From Nocardioides kribbensis (GTDB lineage: Bacteria > Actinomycetota > Actinomycetes > Propionibacteriales > Nocardioidaceae): a DNA stretch of 64,000 nt. Every line of letters begins with the position of its first letter. Positions within the stretch are counted from its first letter, which is position 1. The position numbers and the translations under genes are program-made. This document shows positions 42,613 through 51,573 of the stretch, in pieces. The notes beneath the pieces were generated by a model, which saw only the letters and a list, made by a program, of their open reading frames with translations, was not told the origin of the DNA and searched no databases. Where the stretch lies: assembly GCF_015070375.1 (NCBI RefSeq), contig NZ_JADCLL010000003.1:45941-109940 (forward strand), in the 5' to 3' direction.

Positions 42613-44057
42613 GCGACTCCGACCACCCCACCGACCACCCCGGCTCCCCCACCTCCACCTCCCCGGCCTCCGACGGCCCGCCGACGCGGGTCGAGCACGA
42701 CAGCATGGGCGAGGTGGAGGTGCCGCGCGACGCGCTGTGGCGGGCCCAGACCCAGCGTGCGGTGGAGAACTTCCCGATCAGCGGCACGCCGATCGAGCCG
42801 CGGTTGGTCGCGGCCATCGGCCAGGTCAAGGCGGCCGCGGCGCGTGCCAACGCCGCACTCGGCATCCTGCCCGAGGAGCAGGCCGCCGCCATCGCGGCCG
42901 CCGCCGACGAGGTCGCCGCCGGCGCCCACGTCGAGGCCTTCCCCGTCGACGTCTTCCAGACCGGCTCCGGCACCAGCTCCAACATGAACGCCAACGAGGT
43001 GATCGCCTCGCTGGCCGCCCGCGCGGGCGTCGAGGTGCACCCCAACGACCACGTCAACGCCAGCCAGTCGAGCAACGACACCTTCCCGACCGCGATCCAC
43101 GTGGCGGCCACCCTGGCCGTCACCGAGGACCTGCTGCCCGCCCTCGACGTGCTGGCCTCCTCCCTGGAGGCCAAGGCCGTGGAGTTCGCCGGGCTGGTGA
43201 AGTCGGGGCGCACCCACCTCATGGACGCCACCCCGGTGATGCTCGGTCAGGAGCTCGGCGGCTACGCCGCCACCGTGCGCTACGCCGCGGAGCGGCTGGA
43301 GTCGGTGCTCCCCCGGGTGCGCGAGCTGCCGCTGGGCGGCACGGCCGTCGGCACCGGCATCAACACCCCGCAGGGCTTCCCGCAGCGCGCCATCGCGCTG
43401 CTCGGCGAGCAGACCGGGCAGCCCTTCACCGAGGCCCGCGACCACTTCGAGGCCCAGGGCACCCGCGACTCCCTCGTCGAGCTGTCCGGGGTGCTGCGCA
43501 CCTACGCCGTGGGCCTGACCAAGATCTGCAACGACCTGCGCTGGATGTCCTCGGGGCCGACCACGGGGCTGGCGGAGATCCACCTGCCCGACCTCCAGCC
43601 CGGCTCGAGCATCATGCCCGGCAAGGTCAACCCGGTCCTGCCCGAGGCCACGCTCATGGTCTGCGCCCAGGTCATCGGCAACGACACCACCGTCACCGTG
43701 GCCGGCGCCAGCGGCTCCTTCGAGCTCAATGTCGCGATGCCGGTGATCGCGCGCAACCTGCTGGAGTCGGTGCGCCTGCTCGCCACCTCCTCGACCCTGC
43801 TGGCGCGTCGCTGCGTCGACGGCGTCACCGCCGACGCCGGGCGCATGCGCGGCTACGCCGAGTCCTCGCCCTCCGTGGTGACCCCGCTCAACAAGCACAT
43901 CGGCTACGAGGCCGCCGCGGCGGTCGCCAAGCGGGCCCTCGCCGACGGCGCCACCATCCGCGAGACCGTCGTCGCGATGGGCTTCCTCGAGCGTGGCGAG
44001 CTCACCGAGGCCCAGCTCGACGAGGCCCTCGACGTGGAGTCGATGACGCACCCCTGA
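42609..44057 (+). CDS. fumC: Class II fumarate hydratase
   Basis: A 482-residue class II fumarase, iron-independent and tetrameric. [57 protein letters not shown] and the signature [11 protein letters not shown] (from residue 332) are intact, including the catalytic Ser loop. It carries about 35 extra N-terminal residues rich in Pro, Ser and Thr. The GTG overlaps the upstream gene by 4 nt. Confidence 0.95.
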   Translation: MSDSDHPTDHPGSPTSTSPASDGPPTRVEHDSMGEVEVPRDALWRAQTQRAVENFPISGTPIEPRLVAAIGQVKAAAARANAALGILPEEQAAAIAAAADEVAAGAHVEAFPVDVFQTGSGTSSNMNANEVIASLAARAGVEVHPNDHVNASQSSNDTFPTAIHVAATLAVTEDLLPALDVLASSLEAKAVEFAGLVKSGRTHLMDATPVMLGQELGGYAATVRYAAERLESVLPRVRELPLGGTAVGTGINTPQGFPQRAIALLGEQTGQPFTEARDHFEAQGTRDSLVELSGVLRTYAVGLTKICNDLRWMSSGPTTGLAEIHLPDLQPGSSIMPGKVNPVLPEATLMVCAQVIGNDTTVTVAGASGSFELNVAMPVIARNLLESVRLLATSSTLLARRCVDGVTADAGRMRGYAESSPSVVTPLNKHIGYEAAAAVAKRALADGATIRETVVAMGFLERGELTEAQLDEALDVESMTHP

Positions 44058-44081
44058 GCCCGGCGGGCGAGCCCGCCGGGC
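44058..44081. terminator. Hairpin between fumC and aldehyde dehydrogenase
   Basis: Perfect 11-bp arms GCCCGGCGGGC and GCCCGCCGGGC around GA, between convergent genes. Confidence 0.65.
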
Positions 44082-44086
44082 GCGGG

Positions 44087-45571
44087 TCAGCCCAGCTGGA
44101 AGGGGTCGCGGGTGCCGCCGGTGAGCTCCACGAAGACCGACTTGTCCTCGAGGTACTCCCCCACGGCGTCGCTGCCGTTCTCCCGACCGATGCCCGACAT
44201 CCCGAAGCCGCCGAAGGGCATGTTGGGCGCCACGACGCGGTAGGCGTTGATCCACACCGTGCCGGCCCGCAGCCTGCCGGCCACCCGGTGGGCGCGGTGC
44301 ACGTCCTTGGTCCACACCGCACCGGCCAGGCCGTAGGGGGTGTCGTTGGCCAGGCGCACGGCCTCGTCCTCGTCGGTGAAGGTGTAGGCCGACAGCACGG
44401 GTCCGAACACCTCCTCGCGCACGATGGTCGCCTCGGGCTCGGCGACGACCACCGTGGGGCGCACGAAGAGACCGCCGAGGTCGTCGTTGGGACCGCCGCC
44501 GGTGGCGATGGTCCAGCCCTCCTCGCGGGCGCCGTCGAGGTAGCCCAGCACCTTCTCGTACTGCGGGCGGTTGGCGACCGGGCCCATCTCGGTGCCGGCG
44601 TCGGTGGGGTCGCCCTGCACGATGCTCTCGGCGCGAGCCACGACCTTGGCGACGAGCTCGTCCTTGACCGACTCGTGCACGATCAGGCGGGAGCCGGCCA
44701 TGCAGGTCTGGCCGGTGGCCGCGAAGACCCCGGCCACCAGGCCGTTGGCCGCCGCGTCGAGGTCGGCGTCGGCGAAGACGACCTGGGGCGACTTGCCGCC
44801 CAGCTCGAGGGTGACCTTGTTGATGTTGGCCACGGCGGCCTGGGCCACCTTCGCCCCGGTCGCGGTGGAGCCGGTGAAGGCCACCTTGTCCACGCCCGGG
44901 TGGGCGGCCAGGCGCTCGCCGGTGGAGCGGTCCCAGCCGGTGACGACGTTGAGCACCCCGGCGGGCAGGCCGGCCTCGTGGAGCACCTCGGCGAAGGCCA
45001 CGGTCGAGGCCGGGGCGTGCTCGGAGGGCTTGACCACCGCGGTGCACCCGGCGGCGAGCAGCGGCGCGAGCTTGAAGGTGAGCAGCAGCAGGGGGCTGTT
45101 CCAGGGCGTGATCGCGCCGACGACGCCGACCGGCTCGCGCACGGTGTAGCCGAAGTAGGTCTGCGGCGCGAGCGCCGGCACGGTCTTGCCCTCCAGCTTG
45201 TCGGCCAGGCCGGAGAAGTAGAGGTACCACGCGCCGAGGCCCTTGAGCTGGCCGCGCATCTCCCGCATGAGCTTGCCCGAGTCGCGCACCTCCAGCAGCG
45301 CGAGTCGCTCGGCGTTGGCGGTGATCGCGGCGGCGATGTCGCGCATGACCGCAGCGCGCTCGAAGCCGCTGCGCGCCCCCCACTCGCCCTCGAAGGCCGC
45401 GCGTGCGGAGGCCACGGCCCGGTCGACGTCCTCCGGCCCGCCGTCGGCCACGACGGCCCAGGGGCGGCCGGTGTAGGGGTTGGTCGACTCGAAGGTGCGG
45501 CCCGACAGGGCGTCGACCCGCTCGCCGTCGATGAAGAGCTGGAAGGTCTCGAGGTCGCCGGACTCGCTCAC
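44087..45571 (-). CDS. NAD(P)-dependent aldehyde dehydrogenase
   Basis: A 494-residue aldehyde dehydrogenase. GVVGAITPWNSPLLLLTFK binds cofactor, FTGSTATGAKV follows, LELGGKSPQVVFADADLD holds the general base Glu (near 267), and FAATGQTCMAGSRL holds the catalytic Cys (near 300). It ends with MPFGGFGMSGIGRENG. The closest flavour is betaine/hydroxymuconic semialdehyde type, but the substrate is not fixed. GGGAG precedes the GTG. It follows an AraC regulator and the lyase/CoA-transferase/E1-like operon on the same strand, which suggests one pathway. Confidence 0.92.
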   Translation of the reverse strand: MSESGDLETFQLFIDGERVDALSGRTFESTNPYTGRPWAVVADGGPEDVDRAVASARAAFEGEWGARSGFERAAVMRDIAAAITANAERLALLEVRDSGKLMREMRGQLKGLGAWYLYFSGLADKLEGKTVPALAPQTYFGYTVREPVGVVGAITPWNSPLLLLTFKLAPLLAAGCTAVVKPSEHAPASTVAFAEVLHEAGLPAGVLNVVTGWDRSTGERLAAHPGVDKVAFTGSTATGAKVAQAAVANINKVTLELGGKSPQVVFADADLDAAANGLVAGVFAATGQTCMAGSRLIVHESVKDELVAKVVARAESIVQGDPTDAGTEMGPVANRPQYEKVLGYLDGAREEGWTIATGGGPNDDLGGLFVRPTVVVAEPEATIVREEVFGPVLSAYTFTDEDEAVRLANDTPYGLAGAVWTKDVHRAHRVAGRLRAGTVWINAYRVVAPNMPFGGFGMSGIGRENGSDAVGEYLEDKSVFVELTGGTRDPFQLG

Positions 45572-45699
45572 GTGGACTCCCGTGGTCGGGGGCCGGCTCC
45601 GACGCCGGCCGTCGTCACGACGCTAGGCGGCCCGGCGGCGGGCCGACTATCCGTTGCGCGCCCGCCCCCGGCCGCTCAGCGCAGCGCCCACGTGCGGGC

Positions 45700-46671
45700 T
45701 CAGCGCTGCAGGGTGGCGCTGGGCAGCTCGTCGAACTGCGCGCGGTACTGCTGGGCGAAGCGCGACTGGTGGAAGAAGCCCCAGCGCGTGGCCACGTCGG
45801 TGACGCGGGTCTCCAGCGGGTCGCTGGCCAGCAGCTCGGCGCGCACCTTGGCCAGGCGCACCCGGCGCACGTGGGCCATGGGCGACTCGCCCAGCTGCTC
45901 CTGGAAGGCGGCGTGCAGCGTGCGGACGCTCACGCAGCCCACCCGGGCGAGCACCTCGGGGGTCAGCGCCTCGTGGGCGTGCTCCTCGATGTGGCGTACG
46001 ACGGGCGCCAGCCGTCCCAGCCGGGCGCGGTCGTCGCGACCGGTGAGGTCGTCGGTGTACTGGTGGCGCCCGGCCAGCAGCAGCTGGGTCAGCACGTAGG
46101 ACTCCAGCTGGCGGCGGGCCAGCGGGCTGTCGGCGAGCCCACCGGGCCGGTCGAGCTCGGTGGCCAGGAACTGCACCGAGCGCAGCAGCGACTGCCCGGC
46201 CGCCGACTCGAGGTCGAGGAAGAGGTCGAAGGCGACGACGTCGACCACCGGACGGCCCAGCAGGTCGGCCAGGTGCGACTCCAGGCCCGCCCGCGAGATC
46301 TTGAGGATGAGCTGCTCGGCGTCGTGGGACCACCGCACCGTGGTCTGCACGTCGGGGGTGAGCACCGTGCCGCCGCGCCGGGGCCGGGTGTGGGCGCTCG
46401 ACCGGCCACCGCGCGAGGCCCAGGTCTCCCCGACGAGGTCGAGGTTGACGTGGTAGCACACGTCGGTCGGCGGCATCCACAGCTCGGTCTCGGCCTGGTA
46501 GGTGAGGTAGCCCAGCGTGAGGTGACGGTCGGTGACGGCGTTGAGACGCATGTCGAGCACGTCGCTGCCGCCCTCGAGGCGGTGCGGCAGGTACACCGAC
46601 GTGACGGCCTCCCGTGCCTCCTCGAAGCTCGTGGTGTGCACCACCGGAGCGCTGGTCAGGTAGTCGCCCAC
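45700..46671 (-). CDS. AraC-family transcriptional regulator
   Basis: A 323-residue regulator. The N-terminal ~200 residues form an AraC ligand-binding-like domain (SVYLPHRLEGG, LTLGYLTYQAETELWMPP). The C-terminal double helix-turn-helix comprises VLARVGCVSVRTLHAAFQEQ and RVTDVATRWGFFHQSRFAQQYR. I prefer the GTG at 46671 because GGGGAGGG lies 5 nt upstream. An ATG at 46719 would add 16 residues. It lies between the aldehyde dehydrogenase and the E1-like gene and probably controls both. Confidence 0.88.
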   Translation of the reverse strand: MGDYLTSAPVVHTTSFEEAREAVTSVYLPHRLEGGSDVLDMRLNAVTDRHLTLGYLTYQAETELWMPPTDVCYHVNLDLVGETWASRGGRSSAHTRPRRGGTVLTPDVQTTVRWSHDAEQLILKISRAGLESHLADLLGRPVVDVVAFDLFLDLESAAGQSLLRSVQFLATELDRPGGLADSPLARRQLESYVLTQLLLAGRHQYTDDLTGRDDRARLGRLAPVVRHIEEHAHEALTPEVLARVGCVSVRTLHAAFQEQLGESPMAHVRRVRLAKVRAELLASDPLETRVTDVATRWGFFHQSRFAQQYRAQFDELPSATLQR

Positions 46672-46783
46672 GTCGTCCCTCCCCGGCCGGGGAACCGCCC
46701 CGTGACCGTCGTCACGCATCGTAGGCGAGGCGGTGTAGCCGCCCCCCGAGCGGCCCGCCCCGGGGCGGACCGCTCGGGGCCCC

Positions 46784-49159
46784 TCAGCGGCCCAGGAGGT
46801 CGAGCGCCGCCGAGGCGATGCTCGTGACGTCGATCCCGTGGAGGGCGTAGGCGTCGGGCAGGCTCGTGGACTGCCCGAACTGCGACACCCCGAGGCAGCG
46901 CATCCGGTCGCCGCGCGCGCCGGCGAGGAAGGCCAGGGTGTGGGGGTGGCCGTCGAGCACGGTGACCAGCGGAGCGGGGTGGCCCGGCGGGAGCAGCAGG
47001 TCGAGCACGCCCGAGCCGGTGCCGCCCTCGCGGTCGCCACGCTGCTGGAAGGAGCGCCAGACCAGGTCGGGGCTGGTCAGGCAGACCACGCCGGCCACGA
47101 TCCCGCGCTCGCCCAGCCGGGCGGCGGCGGCGAGCACCTCGGGCATGACCGCACCGACGCCGACGAGGGTCACCTGCTCGGTGGCGGGGTCGTGGTCGGT
47201 GATGCGGTAGCCGCCGGAGACGGCCTGGCGGCGACGCCGCTCGCGGCCCTCCGGGTCCTCCGGCACCCGCGCCAGCGCCGGGTCGACCGGGCGGGTCGAG
47301 AGGCGGAGGTAGGCCGAGGTGCCGTCGGGGCGTCCGACCTGGTCCATGGCACGCAGCACGCACCACTCCAGGTCGTGGGCGAAGGCCGGCTCCCAGGCCA
47401 CGCAGCCCGGCTGCTCGAGGCCGATCGAGGGGGTCGACACCGACTGGTGGGCGCCGCCCTCGGGCGCCAGCGTGACCCCCGACGGGGTGCCGACGAGGAT
47501 CGACTGGCCGCCGGCGTAGAGGCCGAAGGACCACGGCTCGAGCGCGCGCCCGACGAAGGGGTCGTAGAAGGTGCCGATGGGGATCAGCCGCTCGCCCCAG
47601 CGCGACCAGGTGGCGCCGAGCTCGCCGAGCAGGCCGACGGTGTTGACCTCCGCGATGCCCAGCTCGATGTGCTGGCCGCTCTGCGACTCCGACCAGCGCA
47701 GCAGCCGCTCGGCGTCGTCGGCGAACCAGTCGCGCCGCTCGGCCACCGACCACACGCCGGTCTTGTTGATCCAGCCGCCGAGGTTGGTCGACGAGGCGAC
47801 GTCGGGGCTGCAGGTGACGACCCGGGCGGCGGTCTCGGGCGCGTCGCGCACCAGGTCGGCCAGCAGCCGGCCGAGGGCGGCCTGCGTCGAGACGGGCTTG
47901 CGGTGCTCGTGGCCGAGCTCGGCGGGCACGCTGAGCCGGCCCACCTCGGAGACCGCCGGCCTCGCCAGGTCGGCCGCGCGGCGGGCGGCGAGGCGACCGG
48001 CGGGCGAGTCGGGGGCGAAGCCGACCCACGGGTCGTCCAGGGAGGTGCCGGAGGCCTCCGCGAGGGCCTGCATCTGGGTGGCGTTGAGCAGCACGGAGTG
48101 GTTGTTGGGGTGGCCCTCGGTGGGCAGGCCGCGTCCCTTGACGGTGTAGGCGAAGACCACGGTGGGCCGGTGGTCGTCGACCGCCGCGAAGGTGTCGACG
48201 AGCAGCCCGAGGTCGTGGCCGCCCAGGTCGCGCACGGCCGCCGACAGCTCGGCCGCGGGCACCGCGGCGAGCAGCTCGCGCAGCGCGGGGTCGTCCTGGT
48301 CGCCCTGGTCGCCCAGCACGCGTGCGGCCAGCTCGGAGGAGTCGGCGCGCAGCAGTCGCTGGTACTCCTCGTTGGGCATCGACTCCATGCGCCGGCGCAG
48401 CGCCTCGCCGCCGGGGCGGGCGAAGAGCTCGCCGATGCGGCGGCCCCACTTGAGGGTCACCACCTGCCAGCCGGCCGCCTCGAACATCGCCGCGAGCCGC
48501 TGGATCTGGATGTCGGGCACGACCCGGTCGAGGGACTGCCGGTTGAGGTCGACCACCCACAGCAGCTCGCCCAGGCTGGCGACCTGCGGGTCGGCCACGG
48601 CCTCCCAGATCGCGCCCTCGTCGAGCTCCGCGTCGCCGAGCAGGCTGATGAAGCGGCCCGCCTCGGGGGTCGAGCCGGGGAACTGCGAGCGCACGTAGCG
48701 GTGGGCCATCGCCGCCCACAGCGTGGCGGTGGCACCGATGCCGACCGAGCCGGTGGAGAAGTCGACGGTGTCGGGGTCCTTGGAGCGCGACGGGTAGGCC
48801 TGGAGCCCGCCGCGCTCGCGCAGGGTCGGCAGGTAGGAGGCGTCGAGGTCGCCGAGGAGGTGGTTGACCGCGTGGAGCACCGGGGAGGCGTGCGGCTTGA
48901 CCGAGACGCGGTCACGGTGGTCGAGACCGTGGAACCACAGCGCCACCATGATGTCGACCATCGAGGCCGACGACGACTGGTGGCCGCCCACCTTGACCCC
49001 GGTGTCGTTGGGACGGCCGCGGTTGGCGGCGTCGACGATGGCGCTGGCCAGCCACAGCACGCGCTGGGAGACCTGTCGCAGGGTGTCGACGTCCACGTCG
49101 CCGGTGGCCGCGCCGGCGCCGCTCGTGGGCTGGGTCGCCTGCTCGGGGGTGCTGGTCAC
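46784..49159 (-). CDS. Homodimeric E1 / transketolase-like thiamine-diphosphate enzyme
   Basis: A 791-residue TPP enzyme related to AceE-type pyruvate dehydrogenase E1 and transketolases. GVKVGGHQSSSASMVDIMV, KPHASPVLHAVNHLLG and LLGDAELDEGAIWEAV ... VVDLN (the TPP/Mg motif, GDAE instead of GDGE) are in the first third. The pyrimidine domain holds SSTNLGGWINKTGVW, GIAEVNTVGLLGELG and GGAHQSVSTPSIGLEQPGC. It is ~100 residues shorter than AceE, and no E2 or E3 gene is nearby, so it may act as a stand-alone 2-oxo acid decarboxylase or ketolase. AGGAG precedes the GTG, which overlaps the CoA-transferase stop by 4 nt. Confidence 0.8.
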   Translation of the reverse strand: MTSTPEQATQPTSGAGAATGDVDVDTLRQVSQRVLWLASAIVDAANRGRPNDTGVKVGGHQSSSASMVDIMVALWFHGLDHRDRVSVKPHASPVLHAVNHLLGDLDASYLPTLRERGGLQAYPSRSKDPDTVDFSTGSVGIGATATLWAAMAHRYVRSQFPGSTPEAGRFISLLGDAELDEGAIWEAVADPQVASLGELLWVVDLNRQSLDRVVPDIQIQRLAAMFEAAGWQVVTLKWGRRIGELFARPGGEALRRRMESMPNEEYQRLLRADSSELAARVLGDQGDQDDPALRELLAAVPAAELSAAVRDLGGHDLGLLVDTFAAVDDHRPTVVFAYTVKGRGLPTEGHPNNHSVLLNATQMQALAEASGTSLDDPWVGFAPDSPAGRLAARRAADLARPAVSEVGRLSVPAELGHEHRKPVSTQAALGRLLADLVRDAPETAARVVTCSPDVASSTNLGGWINKTGVWSVAERRDWFADDAERLLRWSESQSGQHIELGIAEVNTVGLLGELGATWSRWGERLIPIGTFYDPFVGRALEPWSFGLYAGGQSILVGTPSGVTLAPEGGAHQSVSTPSIGLEQPGCVAWEPAFAHDLEWCVLRAMDQVGRPDGTSAYLRLSTRPVDPALARVPEDPEGRERRRRQAVSGGYRITDHDPATEQVTLVGVGAVMPEVLAAAARLGERGIVAGVVCLTSPDLVWRSFQQRGDREGGTGSGVLDLLLPPGHPAPLVTVLDGHPHTLAFLAGARGDRMRCLGVSQFGQSTSLPDAYALHGIDVTSIASAALDLLGR

Positions 49160-50439
49160 GCTGTCTCCTGGGGTCCGGTGGCGGGGTCGGCCGGGTCGCA
49201 CTCTGCCTCGGGGGCGCACGCGCGGCACGGGCAGGGTCGCCCGAGCAGGCCCGCGACGACCTGGTGGGTGTGCTCGCCGAGGTCGGGGCCGACCTGGCCC
49301 AGCGGCAGGGAGCGCTCGCCGAGCACGGGCACGATCCCCGGGAAGGCGACCTCGCGGGTGGTGCCGCCGACGTCGACGGGGCGCCACTGCACCATGTCGC
49401 GGGCGAGGTACTGCTCGTCGGCCACGATGTCGTCGGCCTGGTAGATCGGCCCCGCGGGCACGCCCGCCTCCTCGAGGCGCGCGAGGACCTCGGCCCGGTC
49501 GAGGGTGCCGGTCCACGCCTCGATGGCCCCGTCGAGCTCCTCGCGGCGCTCCCAGCGCTGGGCGTTGCGCGCGAGCCCGGGGTCCTCGGCGAGGTCGGGA
49601 CGGCCGATGGCGCGCATGTAGCGCCCGAAGATGCCGTCGGCGTTGCCGGCCACGACCACCGACTGGCCGTCGGCGCACCGGTAGGCGTTGGAGGGGGCGA
49701 TGCCCTCCATGCGACCGCCCGTGCGCTCGCGGAGCACGTCGTGGGCGCTGTAGTCGGGCACCAGCGACTCCATCATCGAGAACACGGCCTCGTGCAGGGC
49801 GACGTCGATGTGGCGCGCGGCAGGGCCCACCGGGGGCGCGGCCAGCCGGCGGCGCTGCTCGCGGTCGAAGAGCGACATCACGACGCCGAAGGCGGCGTAG
49901 AGGCCGGCGATGGAGTCGCCGATCGAGACCCCGACCCGTGCCGGTGGACGGTCGGCTTCCCCGACCAGCTCGCGCATGCCACCGAAGGCCTCCGCGACCG
50001 CCGCGAAGCCCGGCCGCGCCGACAGCGGCCCGGTCTGGCCGAAGGCGGAGACACGGGCCACCACGAGCTCGGGGTTGACCCGCTCCAGGGTCGCGGCGTC
50101 CAGGCCCCACCGGTCGAGCGTGCCCGGGCGGAAGTTCTCCACCAGGGCGTCGGAGCGGGCGACGAGGTCGAGCACGGTGTCGCGCCCCTCCTGCGTGCGC
50201 AGGTCGAGCTCGACGGAGAGCTTCCCGCGGTTGATGGTGCGGTAGAGCATCGAGGTGTCGCCGGCGTAGAGGCGCCAGTTGCGCAGCTCGTCGCCGGTGC
50301 GCGGGCGCTCGATCTTGACCACCTCGGCGCCGAAGTCGGCCAGTAGCCGCCCGGCGGTGGGCGCGGCGATGAAGTTGCCCAGCTCCACGACCCGCAGGCC
50401 GGCCAGGGGCCGTTCGCGGTCGGGTCCTGCGGCGCTCAT
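49156..50439 (-). CDS. Class III CoA-transferase (CaiB/BaiF family)
   Basis: A 427-residue class III CoA-transferase. LRVVELGNFIAAPTAGRLLADFGAEVVKIE is the N-terminal hallmark, VENFRPGTLDRWGLD and FGQTGPLSARPGF follow, and the Asp of GVSIGDSIAGLYA is the likely glutamyl/aspartyl-CoA site. The last ~25 residues form an unusual Cys cluster (RPCPCRACAPEAEC) that I do not know from this family. It would activate an acid made by the pathway using succinyl-CoA or a similar donor. It overlaps both neighbours by 4 nt. Confidence 0.9.
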   Translation of the reverse strand: MSAAGPDRERPLAGLRVVELGNFIAAPTAGRLLADFGAEVVKIERPRTGDELRNWRLYAGDTSMLYRTINRGKLSVELDLRTQEGRDTVLDLVARSDALVENFRPGTLDRWGLDAATLERVNPELVVARVSAFGQTGPLSARPGFAAVAEAFGGMRELVGEADRPPARVGVSIGDSIAGLYAAFGVVMSLFDREQRRRLAAPPVGPAARHIDVALHEAVFSMMESLVPDYSAHDVLRERTGGRMEGIAPSNAYRCADGQSVVVAGNADGIFGRYMRAIGRPDLAEDPGLARNAQRWERREELDGAIEAWTGTLDRAEVLARLEEAGVPAGPIYQADDIVADEQYLARDMVQWRPVDVGGTTREVAFPGIVPVLGERSLPLGQVGPDLGEHTHQVVAGLLGRPCPCRACAPEAECDPADPATGPQETA

Positions 50440-51377
50440 GCCGGGCCGCCGAAGTCGCCGGCGGGCACGAGCAGGCCCTGCACGGGGCTGTCGAGCCGCT
50501 CCGAGAGCCACCGCGCGACCTCGGCCGCGGCCGGCTGGTCGAGCCGGGCCGGCCCCGTCACGTCCACCCCGCCTCGCCGCAGCAGCCAGGCCAGGTCCTC
50601 GGTGGCGATGTTGCCGGTGGCGGCCGGCGCGAACGGGCAGCCGCCGAAGCCGCCGATCGAGGCGTCGAGGGCCACGCTCGCGCCCTCGCGCAGCGCCAGC
50701 CCGGTGGCCGCCCAGGCGTTGGCGTAGCCGGTGTTGCGGGTGTTGTGGAAGTGGAAGCGCAGCCCGGCGGCACGCGCGTCCTGCGCCACGTGGGAGCCCA
50801 GCTCCTCGACCTGCGTGGGCACGCCGACACCGACCGTGTCGGCCAGCGCGAGCTCGTCGGCGCCCAGGTCGAGGGCACGGTCGACGACGTCACGCCAGCG
50901 CGCGGCGGGCACGTCGCCCTCGAAGGGGCACCCGAAGGCCACGGCCAGGGTGACCGAGACCGTGCGGCCCGCCTCGTGGCCGATCCTCACGACGTCGCGG
51001 GCCTGCTCGAGCAGGGCCGCGGTGTCGGCGCCCTGGTTGCGCACAGCGAAGGTGTCGGTCACCGGCACCACCATGTTGAGCTCGTGACAGCCGGTGAGCA
51101 CCGCGCGCTCGGCCCCGCGGCGGTTCAGCACCAGCCCGACGTACGTCGCGTCGCTGCGGTCGGGCAGGGCGGCGAGGAGCTCCTCGGCCCCTGCCATCTG
51201 CGGCACCCGGTCGGGGCGCACGAAGCTGGCGACCTCCAGTCGCCGCAGCCCGAGGTCGAGCAGCCGCTCGACCAGGGCCACCCGGGTCTCGACGGGGAGC
51301 GCGCGGTCCTCGTTCTGCAGGCCGTCGCGCGGGCCGACCTCGACCAGCTCGACGGGGGTGCGGGGGGCGCCGGTCAC
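50436..51377 (-). CDS. Hydroxymethylglutaryl-CoA lyase-like protein
   Basis: A 313-residue TIM-barrel lyase of the HMG-CoA lyase/DRE-TIM family. ELVEVGPRDGLQNE holds the metal-binding Asp and Arg, EVASFVRPDRVPQMAGAEEL follows, RFHFHNTRNTGYANA gives metal histidines, and GGFGGCPFAPAATGNIATEDL holds the catalytic Cys. It would cleave a 3-hydroxy-3-methyl (or similar) acyl-CoA to a smaller acyl-CoA and a ketone or keto acid. First gene of a three-gene overlapping operon. AAGGAG precedes the GTG. The precise substrate is unknown. Confidence 0.9.
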   Translation of the reverse strand: MTGAPRTPVELVEVGPRDGLQNEDRALPVETRVALVERLLDLGLRRLEVASFVRPDRVPQMAGAEELLAALPDRSDATYVGLVLNRRGAERAVLTGCHELNMVVPVTDTFAVRNQGADTAALLEQARDVVRIGHEAGRTVSVTLAVAFGCPFEGDVPAARWRDVVDRALDLGADELALADTVGVGVPTQVEELGSHVAQDARAAGLRFHFHNTRNTGYANAWAATGLALREGASVALDASIGGFGGCPFAPAATGNIATEDLAWLLRRGGVDVTGPARLDQPAAAEVARWLSERLDSPVQGLLVPAGDFGGPA

Positions 51378-51573
51378 GCGGGCTCCTTCTTCCGAGCGGC
51401 CTCGCGGCCGCGTGGTCGGGACGGCAGGACGCACCGCCGGACGGTGCGTCCTCCCGCAGTCTGGTCGGGCCCCCGCGGGGTCACTATCCGGCCTGCGCAC
51501 CCACCTGACCGATCCGTGCACACCTGGCCCCCAGGCATGGCCGAGCGCCCCCCGCTGTGGTCATCATCACGTC

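Noticed and set aside
42737..46099. Open frame of 1120 codons on the plus strand
   Set aside because: Shadow frame over fumC and antisense to the aldehyde dehydrogenase; low-complexity Arg/Gly/Ala composition and no domain.
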